Assembly: GCF_018837975.1 (NCBI RefSeq)
Contig: NZ_JAGSOY010000014.1
Coordinates: 1-64,000 of the forward strand
Reading direction: 5' to 3'
DNA from: Zooshikella harenae
Lineage (GTDB): Bacteria > Pseudomonadota > Gammaproteobacteria > Pseudomonadales > Zooshikellaceae
Length of the DNA: 64,000 bases
Shown: one piece after another, positions 7,922 to 17,040 of the stretch
Position numbering within the stretch: the first letter of the stretch is position 1
Layout: each line of letters starts with the position of its first letter
Translations under genes and position numbers: made by a program
The notes under the pieces: generated by a model
Databases searched by the model: none
The model's input: the letters and a program-made list of their open reading frames with translations, nothing else
Told to the model about the DNA's origin: nothing

Positions 7922-9021
7922 AGCAGTCGCAAACAGCTGTCAAAGCAGCGAGGCCAAAACAAACTGCCATTGTGGTGTGTCCAGGTAGGGCCAGTTATCA
8001 GCGGGCTGACTTGGGGTATTTACAGCGTTTTCATGCTCATCAGAGTGAGTTATTGCATGCGCTGGATGAATATCGGTTACAGCATCATTTAAAGACGATA
8101 AGTGCATTAGATCAGGCAGAACGTTTTCAGCGACCGTTACATAACTCTGGTGAGAATGGTGCTGCACTAATTTATGCCTGTAGCTATGCAGATTTTTTAG
8201 CTATTCAGCAAGATGAACTTGATATTGTGGCCGTGCTGGGTAACTCCATGGGTTGGTATACAGCACTGGCGGTGGCCGGTGCATTATCTCCTGTGGCAGG
8301 TTTGTCATTGGTTACCACCATGGGGCGGTTAATGGATCAGCAGGGGACAGGTCAACAACTGATTTACTCCTGGGTGGATGATAAGTGGCACTATCAGCCT
8401 GAAGTGCGAGCTAAGGTGATGGAAACGATGGATGACATTATGCAAGCTCATGAAGATGCTGAGCTGTCTATTTCTATTGAGCTTGGTGGGTACTTAATTC
8501 TTGCTGGGAACGAGCTGGGTATTCGTTTATTAGCGCAACAATTAGAACCACAGCCAGGTGGTTACCCTCAAGTGATTGCAGGACATGCCGCATTTCATAC
8601 TCCTCTGATGCAGACCATATCCACTATTGCGTGCCAACGATTACAGGATTTACCGCTTAATCCACCTGCTACCCCATTGATTGATGGACGGGGACATCAA
8701 TGGTTGCCTTGGACAACAAGAGCCGATGAATTAATGCAGTACACGTTGCAAACCCAAGTCACTACCCCTTATGACTTTAGTTGCAGTCTTGAAGTGGCTA
8801 TCAAAGAGTATGCACCTGACCGTATTATTTTATTAGGACCAGGTAATACGCTGGGTGGACCTTCAGCACAAGTGCTTATCCAGCAACAGTGGTATGGTTG
8901 GCAGAATAAACAACAGTTTGCACAACACCAGGCACAACAGCTTAACTTAGTCTCAATGGGATTAGCAGAACAACGGACAACAGTAGTAGATATTCAACCC
9001 CATGCGATTGATCACTTATGA
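7918..9021 (+). CDS. FabD-like (malonyl-CoA:ACP transacylase family) acyltransferase
   Basis: A 367-aa acyltransferase of the FabD/AT fold. The nucleophile elbow is VLGNSMGWYTALAVAG (Ser about residue 109; usually GHSxG, here GNSMG), and the second catalytic residue is the His in AGHAAFHTPLM (about residue 225). A ferredoxin-like subdomain lies between them (SIELGGYLILAGNE). It overlaps the E1 fusion gene by 4 bp with GGAGG upstream, so it is translationally coupled. Because it is encoded with gcdH and E1 rather than with fatty acid synthesis genes, it is more likely a dedicated acyl carrier or thioester-transfer enzyme than the housekeeping FabD. Substrate unknown. Confidence 0.75.
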   Translation: MKQSQTAVKAARPKQTAIVVCPGRASYQRADLGYLQRFHAHQSELLHALDEYRLQHHLKTISALDQAERFQRPLHNSGENGAALIYACSYADFLAIQQDELDIVAVLGNSMGWYTALAVAGALSPVAGLSLVTTMGRLMDQQGTGQQLIYSWVDDKWHYQPEVRAKVMETMDDIMQAHEDAELSISIELGGYLILAGNELGIRLLAQQLEPQPGGYPQVIAGHAAFHTPLMQTISTIACQRLQDLPLNPPATPLIDGRGHQWLPWTTRADELMQYTLQTQVTTPYDFSCSLEVAIKEYAPDRIILLGPGNTLGGPSAQVLIQQQWYGWQNKQQFAQHQAQQLNLVSMGLAEQRTTVVDIQPHAIDHL

Positions 9022-9380
9022 GAGCAAACCTAGGTGTAGTTTATATGACGAATTGGTGTGGCGATTTTGTGTGACTAGGTAAGGGATTGTAAATTCTTTA
9101 GGGGGATCAATACCGCTTTGTGATAGGCGTCTAATCATGGGTTTGACCATTGATCGTTTTACCCTGTATGTTGCGCGCCTGCATACTAATCTAACGTACT
9201 AGTAGGGTTATTTTAAACAGGGTAAGTGGCGAGTAAACTGATTTCCCTGTGACTGGTATGTTGTTTAATTTTGCTGTCAGCTGCCTTAGCTTGAAGCGTG
9301 TGATGAACATTTATTGACTAATTTTGAATCAAGGCAGTTGGTAAAACTTGTTTTTTTATCATGTGGAGAGGCAATCAGGA
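9022..9380. other. Intergenic gap with one long inverted repeat
   Basis: No gene seen in this 359-bp spacer. TTACCCTGT (9159-9167) and ACAGGGTAA (9217-9225) are perfect 9-bp arms around a 49-base loop. No T-run follows, so it is not an obvious terminator. Confidence 0.35.
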
Positions 9381-10127
9381 ATGAAGAAGTTAACTGTAAT
9401 GGCTGCATCTGCGGTATTTGCAATCAGTCTTTCCGGTTGTAAATTGGATGAGTTGCAATCTAACTCATTGGCATCTGATGCGTTGGGAGATGCAGTGACC
9501 GCTATGACAATCACTGAAGTTGAAGTGATTGATAGTGCTCGATTGTCTGCTACTGAGATGGATAAGAAAGTTAAAGTGGCACCTGCCAACAGCAAATACC
9601 AACAACGTCTTAGTAAACTGGTGAAAAAACATCAGAGCATTCAGGGCATAACATTCAACTATAAAGTGTATGAAAATAAAGATCTGAATGCATTTGCGAT
9701 GCCTGACGGTACAGTGCGGGTGTATTCTGGGCTTATGGATAAAATGAATGATCAAGAGTTGCTCAGTGTGATTGGACACGAGATTGGTCACGTGATTCTT
9801 AAGCATTCATTCAATCAGTACAAGTCAACCTTGCTAACATCTGCTGCACGTAAAGGGTTATCAGCCTCTGGTGGTAAAATTGGTGAGTATGCACGATCTG
9901 AAGCGGGAGAGTTAGCAGAAGAATTTGTGGGTGCCCACTTTTCTCAAGAAGATGAGCTAGCAGCTGATACCTTCGGTGTGAAGTTTATGAAGCAGAATGG
10001 CTACAACGCGAATGCTATGGTCAGCGCCTTTCAGAAGCTGCAGCGCTATTCAGGTGAGGGCGGTGGTTTCTTCTCAAGCCATCCATCTACCTCTGAGCGC
10101 ATAGCACAGATAAAAGCTCAGCTTTAA
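9381..10127 (+). CDS. loiP: LoiP (YggG)-like M48 family metalloprotease lipoprotein
   Basis: Zinc endopeptidase anchored to a membrane by lipidation, 248 aa. The signal peptide ends in the lipobox LSGC (Cys about residue 20). The domain has the LoiP/YggG landmarks APANSKYQQRLSKL, NAFAMPDGTVRVYSGLMD, the zinc site VIGHEIGHVILKH (HExxH), the third ligand Glu in QEDELAADTFG, and SSHPSTSERIAQIK at the end. E. coli LoiP is an outer-membrane protease working with BepA in envelope quality control, and a similar role is likely. ATG 9381 is preferred over 9348 since it starts the lipoprotein signal directly. Single-gene unit, followed by a clear terminator. Confidence 0.85.
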   Translation: MKKLTVMAASAVFAISLSGCKLDELQSNSLASDALGDAVTAMTITEVEVIDSARLSATEMDKKVKVAPANSKYQQRLSKLVKKHQSIQGITFNYKVYENKDLNAFAMPDGTVRVYSGLMDKMNDQELLSVIGHEIGHVILKHSFNQYKSTLLTSAARKGLSASGGKIGEYARSEAGELAEEFVGAHFSQEDELAADTFGVKFMKQNGYNANAMVSAFQKLQRYSGEGGGFFSSHPSTSERIAQIKAQL

Positions 10128-10164
10128 ACACTTTACGATCCTAAGTCGTGGTCTTAATCCGTTC

Positions 10165-10222
10165 ATGGCTTAGTCGCTAAAGCCATATTAGCCAGAGTAT
10201 GTCATGCTCTGGCTAATTATTT
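10165..10222 (+). terminator. Tandem hairpins, intrinsic terminator after loiP
   Basis: The first hairpin has perfect 7-bp arms ATGGCTT/AAGCCAT (10165-10171 and 10180-10186). Directly after it ATTAGCCAGAG (10187-10197) pairs perfectly with CTCTGGCTAAT (10207-10217), followed by TATTTT. Confidence 0.7.
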
Positions 10223-10417
10223 TCAGCCTCCTTCTGCAAATTTCCCTTCGTAGTGTATTTAATAGTAATACGTACAGTGCCTATGTGACACAGTGCTTGT
10301 AACTGATTACACTGCACCTCTGTCATTTCATCGATATGTACATACCCTCAATACATATGCCTAACATGTTGTATTGAAGTTGCTATGTGCTGTGATTTAG
10401 CTAGCTTGCGGATAATC

Positions 10418-11284
10418 ATGTTAGATCCAAAAAAATACACATTGAAACGAGCGCTCAGACCTTTTTCTTACAGTGTGGCCATTATTACCTGTGGTTTGGG
10501 GGTGTTACTCGCCTATCGAGATGGATTGGGCGATGATCTTCGTGCAGTTGCGGTGATGGTTGCTGGCATACTGTTACAGGTTGCTGTCAATTTATTAAAT
10601 AATCATAGTGATCAGCCATTATGGGAGCAGGCTAGTGTTAGCGAGCATCCACAAAAAGCTCAGGTGTTAGCGACCATTCGACAACACACCTTAGGTGGTA
10701 TGGTTGCTGCGGGTATTGCAGTGCTAATAGGGCTTTGGCTGACGTGGCAAGTGGGGTGGGGAATACTCCTGTTAGGTGCTGTCGGCTTAGTAGGAGGCTA
10801 TGGCTATACGGGAGAACCGATTAACTATAAGGCTAAAGGACTGGGTGTACCCTGTGTGTTTTGGTTGATGGGGGTGTTAATGGTGGCTGGGGCATATTAC
10901 GCTGTTGCAGGAGATTGGAGTAACAGCGTTATGCTGGAAGCTATCCCAGTGAGTGTGCTTTCTGCTTTGTTATTACTAAGTAATGAAATTCGTGATATCG
11001 ATGTTGATGAACAACAAGGCATGCAGACCTTAACCGTTCGCTGGGGCTTAGGGCGAAGTCTTAGTCTGTACTACGGTTTGCTGCTGGTGTGTTATGTTGT
11101 TAGCTTGCTTATGTGGTATTGGGGCAAATTACTGACAGTGTACTGGCTTTTTGTGCCCTTGCTATTGTTACCTGGGCTCCTTGCATTGCTTAAGAAGGAG
11201 TTGAAAGATCGTTATATGTTGCCACCTAAGACGGGGCTGTTTTTTTTGGTGTTTGGGCTGGCTTATAGTCTGGCGCTTTATTAA
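10418..11284 (+). CDS. UbiA/MenA-family prenyltransferase
   Basis: Polytopic inner-membrane prenyltransferase of 288 aa with about eight to nine membrane helices. It has the first Asp-rich type motif NLLNNHSD and the second NEIRDIDVDEQQG, which bind the prenyl diphosphate through Mg, and the MenA-like block GYGYTGEPINYKAKGLG. MenA adds a polyprenyl tail to dihydroxynaphthoate in menaquinone synthesis. Other UbiA members use other aromatic acceptors and no other men gene is visible, so the acceptor is not certain. Start uncertain: ATG 10385 is also possible, but the family N-terminus aligns better from 10418. Its 3' end overlaps the convergent EamA gene by 59 bp. Confidence 0.72.
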   Translation: MLDPKKYTLKRALRPFSYSVAIITCGLGVLLAYRDGLGDDLRAVAVMVAGILLQVAVNLLNNHSDQPLWEQASVSEHPQKAQVLATIRQHTLGGMVAAGIAVLIGLWLTWQVGWGILLLGAVGLVGGYGYTGEPINYKAKGLGVPCVFWLMGVLMVAGAYYAVAGDWSNSVMLEAIPVSVLSALLLLSNEIRDIDVDEQQGMQTLTVRWGLGRSLSLYYGLLLVCYVVSLLMWYWGKLLTVYWLFVPLLLLPGLLALLKKELKDRYMLPPKTGLFFLVFGLAYSLALY

Positions 11285-12125
11285 GGCTAAGGGTGAGTAG
11301 GCCTCCGCCAATAACAAAGAATGCACCCAGAGTACTGATCAGATCAGGTGTGTGAGACCAGATAAGCCAACCGAGTACCCCAGAAAAGACTATGTTGCTG
11401 TAACTGACTGGGGCAACAATACTGGCTTTAGCATAGCGATATGCATTGGTATAAAGCCGCATAAGTGCATAAATACCTATGCCTATACCCATTAACCATG
11501 GCCAAAGCTTCAGTGGTATAGGCTGCCAGCCCATATACGTCATAGGCAGACTAAACAGCAGGGATAGAGTGAAATAGTACCAGACAATACGCTTGCTAGG
11601 TTCACTCGCAGCCAGTTCTCGAGTTGAAATCATAGACCAGGCCAAACTGATGGCTGAACCAAAGCCTACGACATGCCAGATCGATAAGCTATTTATTCCA
11701 GGCCGTAGAATTAACGTAATACCGATGAAGCCTAAAATGAGCGGCAGCCAACGCGCTTTGGGAATTCGAATGTTAAGCCAGATTAACAGTACTAGTGGAA
11801 TACACAGTGGTGCGGCATTGCGTAATAGCATGGCATCCACTAAAGGGATATGGGACAACGCCATATAAAAGCACCAAAAGCTCAGCCAACCACTTACTGC
11901 TCTTACAATATGAAGAGGTAAACACTGTGTACGAAGCGCTGATCTGCGGTGCTGAATTAACCAAGGTAGCAGGATCAGGCTGCCCATTAAGTACTGTATG
12001 AAAATGATCGATGTGATAGGAACCTGTGAGGCAACATATTTGGTGGCAGCTGCAGTAATGCTGCCTACGAGCGCTGAGCCTAAGGCATAGCTTGCGCCGA
12101 TGAGTGGCTGGTTAAGGTGACTCAT
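11226..12125 (-). CDS. EamA/DMT-family transporter
   Basis: A 299-aa inner-membrane protein with ten predicted helices in two EamA repeats (about residues 10-140 and 155-280). Visible blocks are LLRNAAPLCIPLVLLIWL and GFIGITLILRPG in the first repeat and VAPVSYSNIVFSGVLGWLIW plus GAFFVIGGGLLTL in the second. Members of this family export amino acids, nucleotide-related compounds or other metabolites; the substrate cannot be read from sequence. Convergent with the prenyltransferase, the two coding ends overlapping by 59 bp with no terminator between them. Confidence 0.8.
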   Translation of the reverse strand: MSHLNQPLIGASYALGSALVGSITAAATKYVASQVPITSIIFIQYLMGSLILLPWLIQHRRSALRTQCLPLHIVRAVSGWLSFWCFYMALSHIPLVDAMLLRNAAPLCIPLVLLIWLNIRIPKARWLPLILGFIGITLILRPGINSLSIWHVVGFGSAISLAWSMISTRELAASEPSKRIVWYYFTLSLLFSLPMTYMGWQPIPLKLWPWLMGIGIGIYALMRLYTNAYRYAKASIVAPVSYSNIVFSGVLGWLIWSHTPDLISTLGAFFVIGGGLLTLSLNKAPDYKPAQTPKKTAPS

Positions 12126-12402
12126 TGAAAGCGATATATTTTTAAACTACTTGAATTGACATCTGTGCTCAATGGTAACGCATATTGGCGTTGCTGGGTT
12201 ATTCAGATTGCAAAACAATTAGGTATGAAAGTACTACAGTAGCAGTATTTTATATCAACGACAAATGATAGAGCGTCCTTTAAGCGCGCAATAGTACTGC
12301 AATAACTTAATCCCTTTTATGGTAATAATACCCCGTTAGTTTGAGTCATATAGTTCAACGTTAATTAGCCTATCTGTTCAAAATAGTAAGGAATTGGATG
12401 CA

Positions 12403-13137
12403 ATGCTTTGGGATGTCGTTGCTTTATTATGGTCACTTGTGGCTTGGGTGGGTTATAGCTTTTTTGCCAAGTATCAAGGGCAAAGACAATTGTGTCTTGC
12501 AAAGGTATTGCACCGTTATCGGCAGCAATGGGCAACGCGCATACTGTTGCGTGAAAACCGCATAAGTGATGCTAGTATCACGGCAAACCTGGAGCGTAAT
12601 GTTACGTTTTTTGCGTCTACCTCTATCTTAGTCGTTGCTGGGTTAGTGACAGCCCTTACCGCAACAGAACACGCCATATTAGTACTGTCTGACCTGCCTT
12701 GGGTTTCAGCACCATCGCGCAAAGCCTGGGAACTGAAAATCATGGTTTTGTTAGTCATCTTCGTTTATGCGTTTTTCACATTTACCTGGAGTTTGCGCCA
12801 ATATAATTTTGCCTCAGTGTTACTTGGCAGTGCCCCCGTTCCTTCAGAAACGGACGTGAGTGTTCAGGAGCGGAGTAATTATGCTTTACGGTTAGCTAAA
12901 GTGTTGTCCTTGGCTGCGAACCGGTTTAACTATGGCTTACGAGCCTTTTATTTTGGTTTGGCAACATTAGCCTGGTTTCTTAATCCTTGGTTTTACATGT
13001 TGGCTACAGTATTAGTGGTTATCATTTTATATCAGCGTGAGTTCCACTCAGCTGTGTTAAAAGCAATGGTGATTACTCCGTTAAAACCTAAGGTTACTGC
13101 TATTTCAGAACAACCCTCCTCATCACTACGCGGTTAG
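12403..13137 (+). CDS. DUF599 family membrane protein
   Basis: A 244-aa inner-membrane protein with an N-terminal helix, a cytoplasmic basic segment, and a block typical of DUF599: FFASTSILVVAGLVTAL, then FTFTWSLRQYNFASVLLGS, and RAFYFGLATLAWFLNPWFY. The biochemical role of this family is unknown. The start is probably ATG 12403; the in-frame TTG at 12394 is too close to the AAGGA site at 12388-12392. It is followed by an unrelated membrane protein about 180 bp later. Confidence 0.75.
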   Translation: MLWDVVALLWSLVAWVGYSFFAKYQGQRQLCLAKVLHRYRQQWATRILLRENRISDASITANLERNVTFFASTSILVVAGLVTALTATEHAILVLSDLPWVSAPSRKAWELKIMVLLVIFVYAFFTFTWSLRQYNFASVLLGSAPVPSETDVSVQERSNYALRLAKVLSLAANRFNYGLRAFYFGLATLAWFLNPWFYMLATVLVVIILYQREFHSAVLKAMVITPLKPKVTAISEQPSSSLRG

Positions 13138-13314
13138 TCAGCAAAACATGCCATTTTAACAGACAGAGGGTGAGGTATAAGCCAGTGGTAAGGGCATGGT
13201 AGTGGTGAGCTACTGTTAGCCAGGAAGATATTGAGCTGCGATGATCAGAGACTAAGATGAGCTATTCATTCCCTGTTTGGGTGTGATAAAGTTGGCAACC
13301 TGTTTTTTGACGTA

Positions 13315-14106
13315 TTGGTCACTATTTTGGTTGTAGAAGAATATATTTTGTACGCCGCTTTAGGGGTATTCGGCTTAAGCTTACCATTTCTCTATTATTT
13401 CATTTGGCGGCAGAATGGATGGTCCTTACTGAAGTGTCTGGTTGTGCCTGTGTTAGCGTTGGAGTATGTCTGGCATCACTGGGATAGGTTAAGAGTCATT
13501 ATGTTAGTGCAGGGGATTAGTCTTATTACTGCCGCTGTAGCCCTTCATAATATGCAATTTACTAATCCTGCGAAATACTCATCGCTGATTGAACCATTAC
13601 AGGAATGGCTGGTTGAACCCAATAATGAGCCTGGTCCTCTGTTGGCACCCGTTAAAGACTGGCAAGCAGAACGTCAACAGGCATTATTGCATTTACCAAT
13701 GATGGGTACCTTAGATAATGAACCCTTTACACCAAATTATATTGAATGGCGGAAAGGCCAGCTGGTGATTGCTGAGCGCCAACAAGTCAATGATATTGTG
13801 CCTATTCGCGAGCTACGAATTACATTTCCTGATAGCACGTTAACTATGGGGCAAATGTTGGATATCCACGATTATCCCTTGGTGTTTTCTCAACTTACTC
13901 GCCCCAATAATGCAAAAAGACCTTCTCTTAAAGATCATTTAGCCAAACCTCAAAGCTTTATACTTCATGTGACGCCACGTTTTGTGTCACTGGATTTACG
14001 CTTAAATAAGCAGACACGGTTACGTGGAACCTTGCCTTGGAGCCAAAATTCAAACCAATTACCAGGTGAGCAACCATTATTAACTATGTCTCCCCTTGAA
14101 AAATAA
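13315..14106 (+). CDS. Hypothetical membrane-anchored protein, no ATG start
   Basis: About 263 aa, not recognised. The N-terminus holds a hydrophobic segment (about residues 8-30), further hydrophobic stretches around LKCLVVPVLALEYVW and RVIMLVQGISLITAAVAL, then a mainly soluble C-terminal part of about 170 residues with a RELRITFPDSTLTMG block. No ATG precedes the first membrane helix: the frame is open back to the stop at 13258, and the only candidates are TTG 13315, TTG 13327, or CTG codons upstream, none with a good ribosome-binding site. The last codons of the gene contain the -35 box of the htpG heat-shock promoter. Confidence 0.55.
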   Translation: MVTILVVEEYILYAALGVFGLSLPFLYYFIWRQNGWSLLKCLVVPVLALEYVWHHWDRLRVIMLVQGISLITAAVALHNMQFTNPAKYSSLIEPLQEWLVEPNNEPGPLLAPVKDWQAERQQALLHLPMMGTLDNEPFTPNYIEWRKGQLVIAERQQVNDIVPIRELRITFPDSTLTMGQMLDIHDYPLVFSQLTRPNNAKRPSLKDHLAKPQSFILHVTPRFVSLDLRLNKQTRLRGTLPWSQNSNQLPGEQPLLTMSPLEK

Positions 14107-14123
14107 AAAAACCACCCCATCTT
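14095..14123 (+). promoter_or_regulatory. Sigma-32 heat-shock promoter of htpG
   Basis: CTTGAAA (14095-14101), 13 bases, then CCCCATCTT (14115-14123), matching the RpoH consensus CTTGAAA-N11-16-CCCCATNT almost exactly. It lies 66 bp before the htpG start and overlaps the end of the upstream coding region, so heat induction of htpG is independent of that gene. Confidence 0.85.
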
Positions 14124-14188
14124 GCAGTCAATTGTGAATTCCGAGGCCGCTCGGAGTAAGTTCAACGTCAGTGGAAGGTCAACAGCAC

Positions 14189-16102
14189 ATGACAGTAGAA
14201 ACTAAAAAGGAAACACTTGGTTTTCAGACCGAAGTAAAACAATTACTTCACCTGATGATTCACTCTTTGTATTCCAATAAAGAAATATTTTTACGTGAGC
14301 TGGTTTCTAATGCCTCTGATGCAGTCGATAAATTACGTTTTGCTGCGTTAGATAAATCCGAATTACTCTCTAATGACCCAGATTTAAAAATTCGCATTGA
14401 GTTTGATAAAGAAGCCAAAACAATTGCTGTTGAAGATAACGGCATTGGTATGACGCGTCAGGACATGATCGATCATCTTGGCACTATCGCGAACTCAGGT
14501 ACTGCTCAGTTTCTGGAGTCGTTAACAGGTGATCAAAAGAAAGACGCACACTTGATTGGTCAGTTTGGGGTCGGGTTTTACTCAGCATTTATTGTGGCGG
14601 ATCGGGTTTCAGTGGTATCGCGTCATGCAGGCACTGAAGAAGCAACCTGCTGGGAGTCTGCTGGAGAAGGCGACTTTACTGTTGAACCAGCCGAAAAAGC
14701 AGGTCGTGGTACTAAAATCACCCTGCACTTAAAATCTGATTGTGAAGAGTTTGCTGATGGTTTCCGTCTACGCAATATTATTCGTAAATACTCAGATCAT
14801 ATTTCATTACCCATTGAAATGGTGAAAGAAGCTACACCTACAGGGGATGAAGAAGAAGAGAAAAAAGCAGACGATGTGGTTGAGTACGAAACAGTTAATA
14901 CGGCAACTGCATTATGGACGCGTCCACGTAATGAAATTACAGACGACGAGTACAAAGAGTTTTATAAACACATCAGTCATGATTTTGATGAGCCTCAAAC
15001 CTGGAGTCATAACAAGGTAGAAGGTAAAGCGGAATACACGAGTTTATTGTACATTCCAAAGCGTGCGCCTTTTGATCTGTGGAATCGTGATGTACAGCGT
15101 GGCTTAAAATTGTATGTTCAACGTGTCTTTATTATGGATGACGCTGAGCAGTTTTTGCCATTGTACCTGCGTTTTGTTAAAGGTACGGTAGACTCTAACG
15201 ACCTGCCACTGAACGTTTCTAGAGAAATTCTTCAAAATAATCCAAAAATTGATAGCATGCGTTCGGCATTGACCAAGCGTGTACTTGATATGCTTGCCAA
15301 AATGGCTAAAAAAGAGCCAGAACAATATGCTGAATTCTGGAAAACATTTGGTCAGGTGCTAAAAGAAGGACCCGCTGAGGATTACAACAACAAAGAAAAA
15401 ATTGCCAAGCTGCTCCGTTTTGCCACAACGCATACTGACAATGACGAGCAGAACCAATCCCTTGAAGACTATATCGGTCGTATGTCTGAGGGACAAGATA
15501 AGATTTACTACGTGCTGGGTGAAAACTACCAGACTGCGAAAAACAGCCCTCATCTGGAAATATTCCGCAAGAAAGGTATTGAAGCGCTGGTACTTTATGA
15601 TCGTATTGATGAATGGCTTATCCAACAACTTATGGAGTTTGATGGTAAGAAATTTGTTGATGTTTCAAAAGGCGATCTGGATCTAGGCAAACTTGACTCT
15701 GAAGAAGATAAGAAAGCCATTGAAGAAGCCAGCAAAGAAAAAGCAGATTTAATTGAAAAAATTAAAGAAGTATTAAAAGATAAAGTTGAAGAAGTTAAAT
15801 TAAGTCATCGTTTGACAGACTCTCCTGCTTGTCTGGTGTTGAGTGAATATGACCTGGGTATTCAAATGCGTAAGGTGATGGAAGCTGCTGGGCAAAAAAT
15901 GCCTGAGTCCAAGCCTACGTTTGAAATTAATCCCACCCATCCTTTAGTTGCACGTCTTCATGATGAACAGGATGTTGATCGCTTTAATGACCTGACAGAG
16001 GTATTGTTTGATCAAGCGAAGTTAGCTGCGGGTGGACAGTTGGAAGATCCTTCAAACTATGTACATCGCTTAAATAAACTGCTGCTTGAAATGAGTCGAT
16101 AA
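14189..16102 (+). CDS. htpG: Molecular chaperone HtpG (Hsp90)
   Basis: Cytoplasmic ATP-dependent homodimeric chaperone, 637 aa, the normal bacterial Hsp90 length. The N-terminal GHKL ATPase domain shows [36 protein letters not shown] and [15 protein letters not shown]. The middle domain has [19 protein letters not shown] and [11 protein letters not shown] with the catalytic Arg loop. The C-terminal dimerisation domain has LTDSPACLV and [11 protein letters not shown] short acidic, Lys-rich linker lies near residue 220. ATG 14189 gives the standard N-terminus; GTG 14171 is an unlikely alternative, and GGAAGG sits at 14173-14178. It is regulated by the sigma-32 promoter at 14095-14123 and ends in a strong terminator. 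Confidence 0.97.
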   Translation: MTVETKKETLGFQTEVKQLLHLMIHSLYSNKEIFLRELVSNASDAVDKLRFAALDKSELLSNDPDLKIRIEFDKEAKTIAVEDNGIGMTRQDMIDHLGTIANSGTAQFLESLTGDQKKDAHLIGQFGVGFYSAFIVADRVSVVSRHAGTEEATCWESAGEGDFTVEPAEKAGRGTKITLHLKSDCEEFADGFRLRNIIRKYSDHISLPIEMVKEATPTGDEEEEKKADDVVEYETVNTATALWTRPRNEITDDEYKEFYKHISHDFDEPQTWSHNKVEGKAEYTSLLYIPKRAPFDLWNRDVQRGLKLYVQRVFIMDDAEQFLPLYLRFVKGTVDSNDLPLNVSREILQNNPKIDSMRSALTKRVLDMLAKMAKKEPEQYAEFWKTFGQVLKEGPAEDYNNKEKIAKLLRFATTHTDNDEQNQSLEDYIGRMSEGQDKIYYVLGENYQTAKNSPHLEIFRKKGIEALVLYDRIDEWLIQQLMEFDGKKFVDVSKGDLDLGKLDSEEDKKAIEEASKEKADLIEKIKEVLKDKVEEVKLSHRLTDSPACLVLSEYDLGIQMRKVMEAAGQKMPESKPTFEINPTHPLVARLHDEQDVDRFNDLTEVLFDQAKLAAGGQLEDPSNYVHRLNKLLLEMSR

Positions 16103-16161
16103 GGACAAAGCTGAGCGTTATTGTTTAACTAGGATCACTTTAGTTAAAGTGGTAAGTATAG

Positions 16162-16199
16162 AAATGCCTGCTGTTAACAGCAGGCATTTTTTTTTTTTT
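16162..16199 (+). terminator. Intrinsic terminator of htpG
   Basis: AAATGCCTGCTGTT and AACAGCAGGCATTT are perfect adjacent arms, followed by a run of 12 or more T. One of the strongest terminators in the window. Confidence 0.93.
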
Positions 16200-16360
16200 G
16201 AATAAAATTTTTGATAATCTAACGCTAATTTTTAGATATAATTTGACTAATCTCCCTTAAATAATCTAAAACACCTTATTTTTAACAGGAAATTTTGAAA
16301 GGGTAAGCCTAAAATAAAATCTTTGGATTGTAAGCTAATAATAAATAAAATGAGCGGTTA

Positions 16361-16510
16361 TTAATGTCTGCAGAATTGCATACAACTAAGGCCATTGCCA
16401 TCTACTTGTGGAGACTTGCAGTGAGGGCAGCTGACGCCATCAGGCCAACGTCTCTGACGAATAAACGGGTAGCATTGCTCATCATTTACCAGTTGTTTGA
16501 TATTGATCAT
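16361..16510 (-). pseudogene. IS1595-type transposase, N-terminal zinc-ribbon remnant
   Basis: On the minus strand a 49-codon frame starts MINIKQLVNDEQCY and continues FIRQRRWPDGVSCPHC, the typical N-terminal zinc-ribbon start of IS1595-family transposases, then stops after a few further residues. The DDE catalytic part is missing, so only about the first sixth of a transposase survives. A 63-codon open frame on the other strand at the same place is its shadow. With the fragment at 18447-18548 it brackets the TerF-like gene. Confidence 0.65.
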
Positions 16511-17040
16511 TCTTCGCTTATTACTGACTTAACTCAACCAAATAAGCGTGCATAATACATCTTTGGTTGTATTATATGCTACCCCCTAGGAATCCATATA
16601 GAGCTTATTTGAATAGCCCATATATAACCTTAGTCATGAGCCAAATTTATCAGTCTTGAAAGCAGCAGCTAAATCAGGCTTATCATCACAATACACAGAA
16701 TAAGTAGATTACAGAGAAACGTTATTAGCTTATTTACGCCTTATAAAAATCAACCAAAGCATTCAACGCCTGAAAAGAAAAACGGCAAGGCAATTGTTGT
16801 CAAGTACAAACACCTCACGGTAAGCTAACAGGTTATTGTCGCCAATATCCAACGGAATCCCAACTCACATGCATACCCAATAGAAGACTAAGTGGCCAGA
16901 ATAGACATACAACACAAAAGGGCAGGAGCACTAGATGAATGCACTGGTCGTAGTTAACACTAACAATTTTATCTAAGCCAGAAGTAGAAAAGTTATGGTA
17001 ACCTATAATCCATATATAGAAATTACAGGTGACTATAGAG
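16511..17040. other. Gene-free spacer before the TerF-like gene
   Basis: No gene recognised over 530 bp. The segment is AT-rich with frequent stops in all frames I checked; it may contain decayed insertion-sequence DNA upstream of the transposase remnant, but I can identify nothing specific. Confidence 0.3.

Noticed and set aside
16364..16555. 63-codon open frame on the plus strand starting MSAELHTTKAIA
   Set aside because: The opposite strand here encodes the recognisable zinc-ribbon start of an IS1595-type transposase; the plus-strand frame is its shadow.
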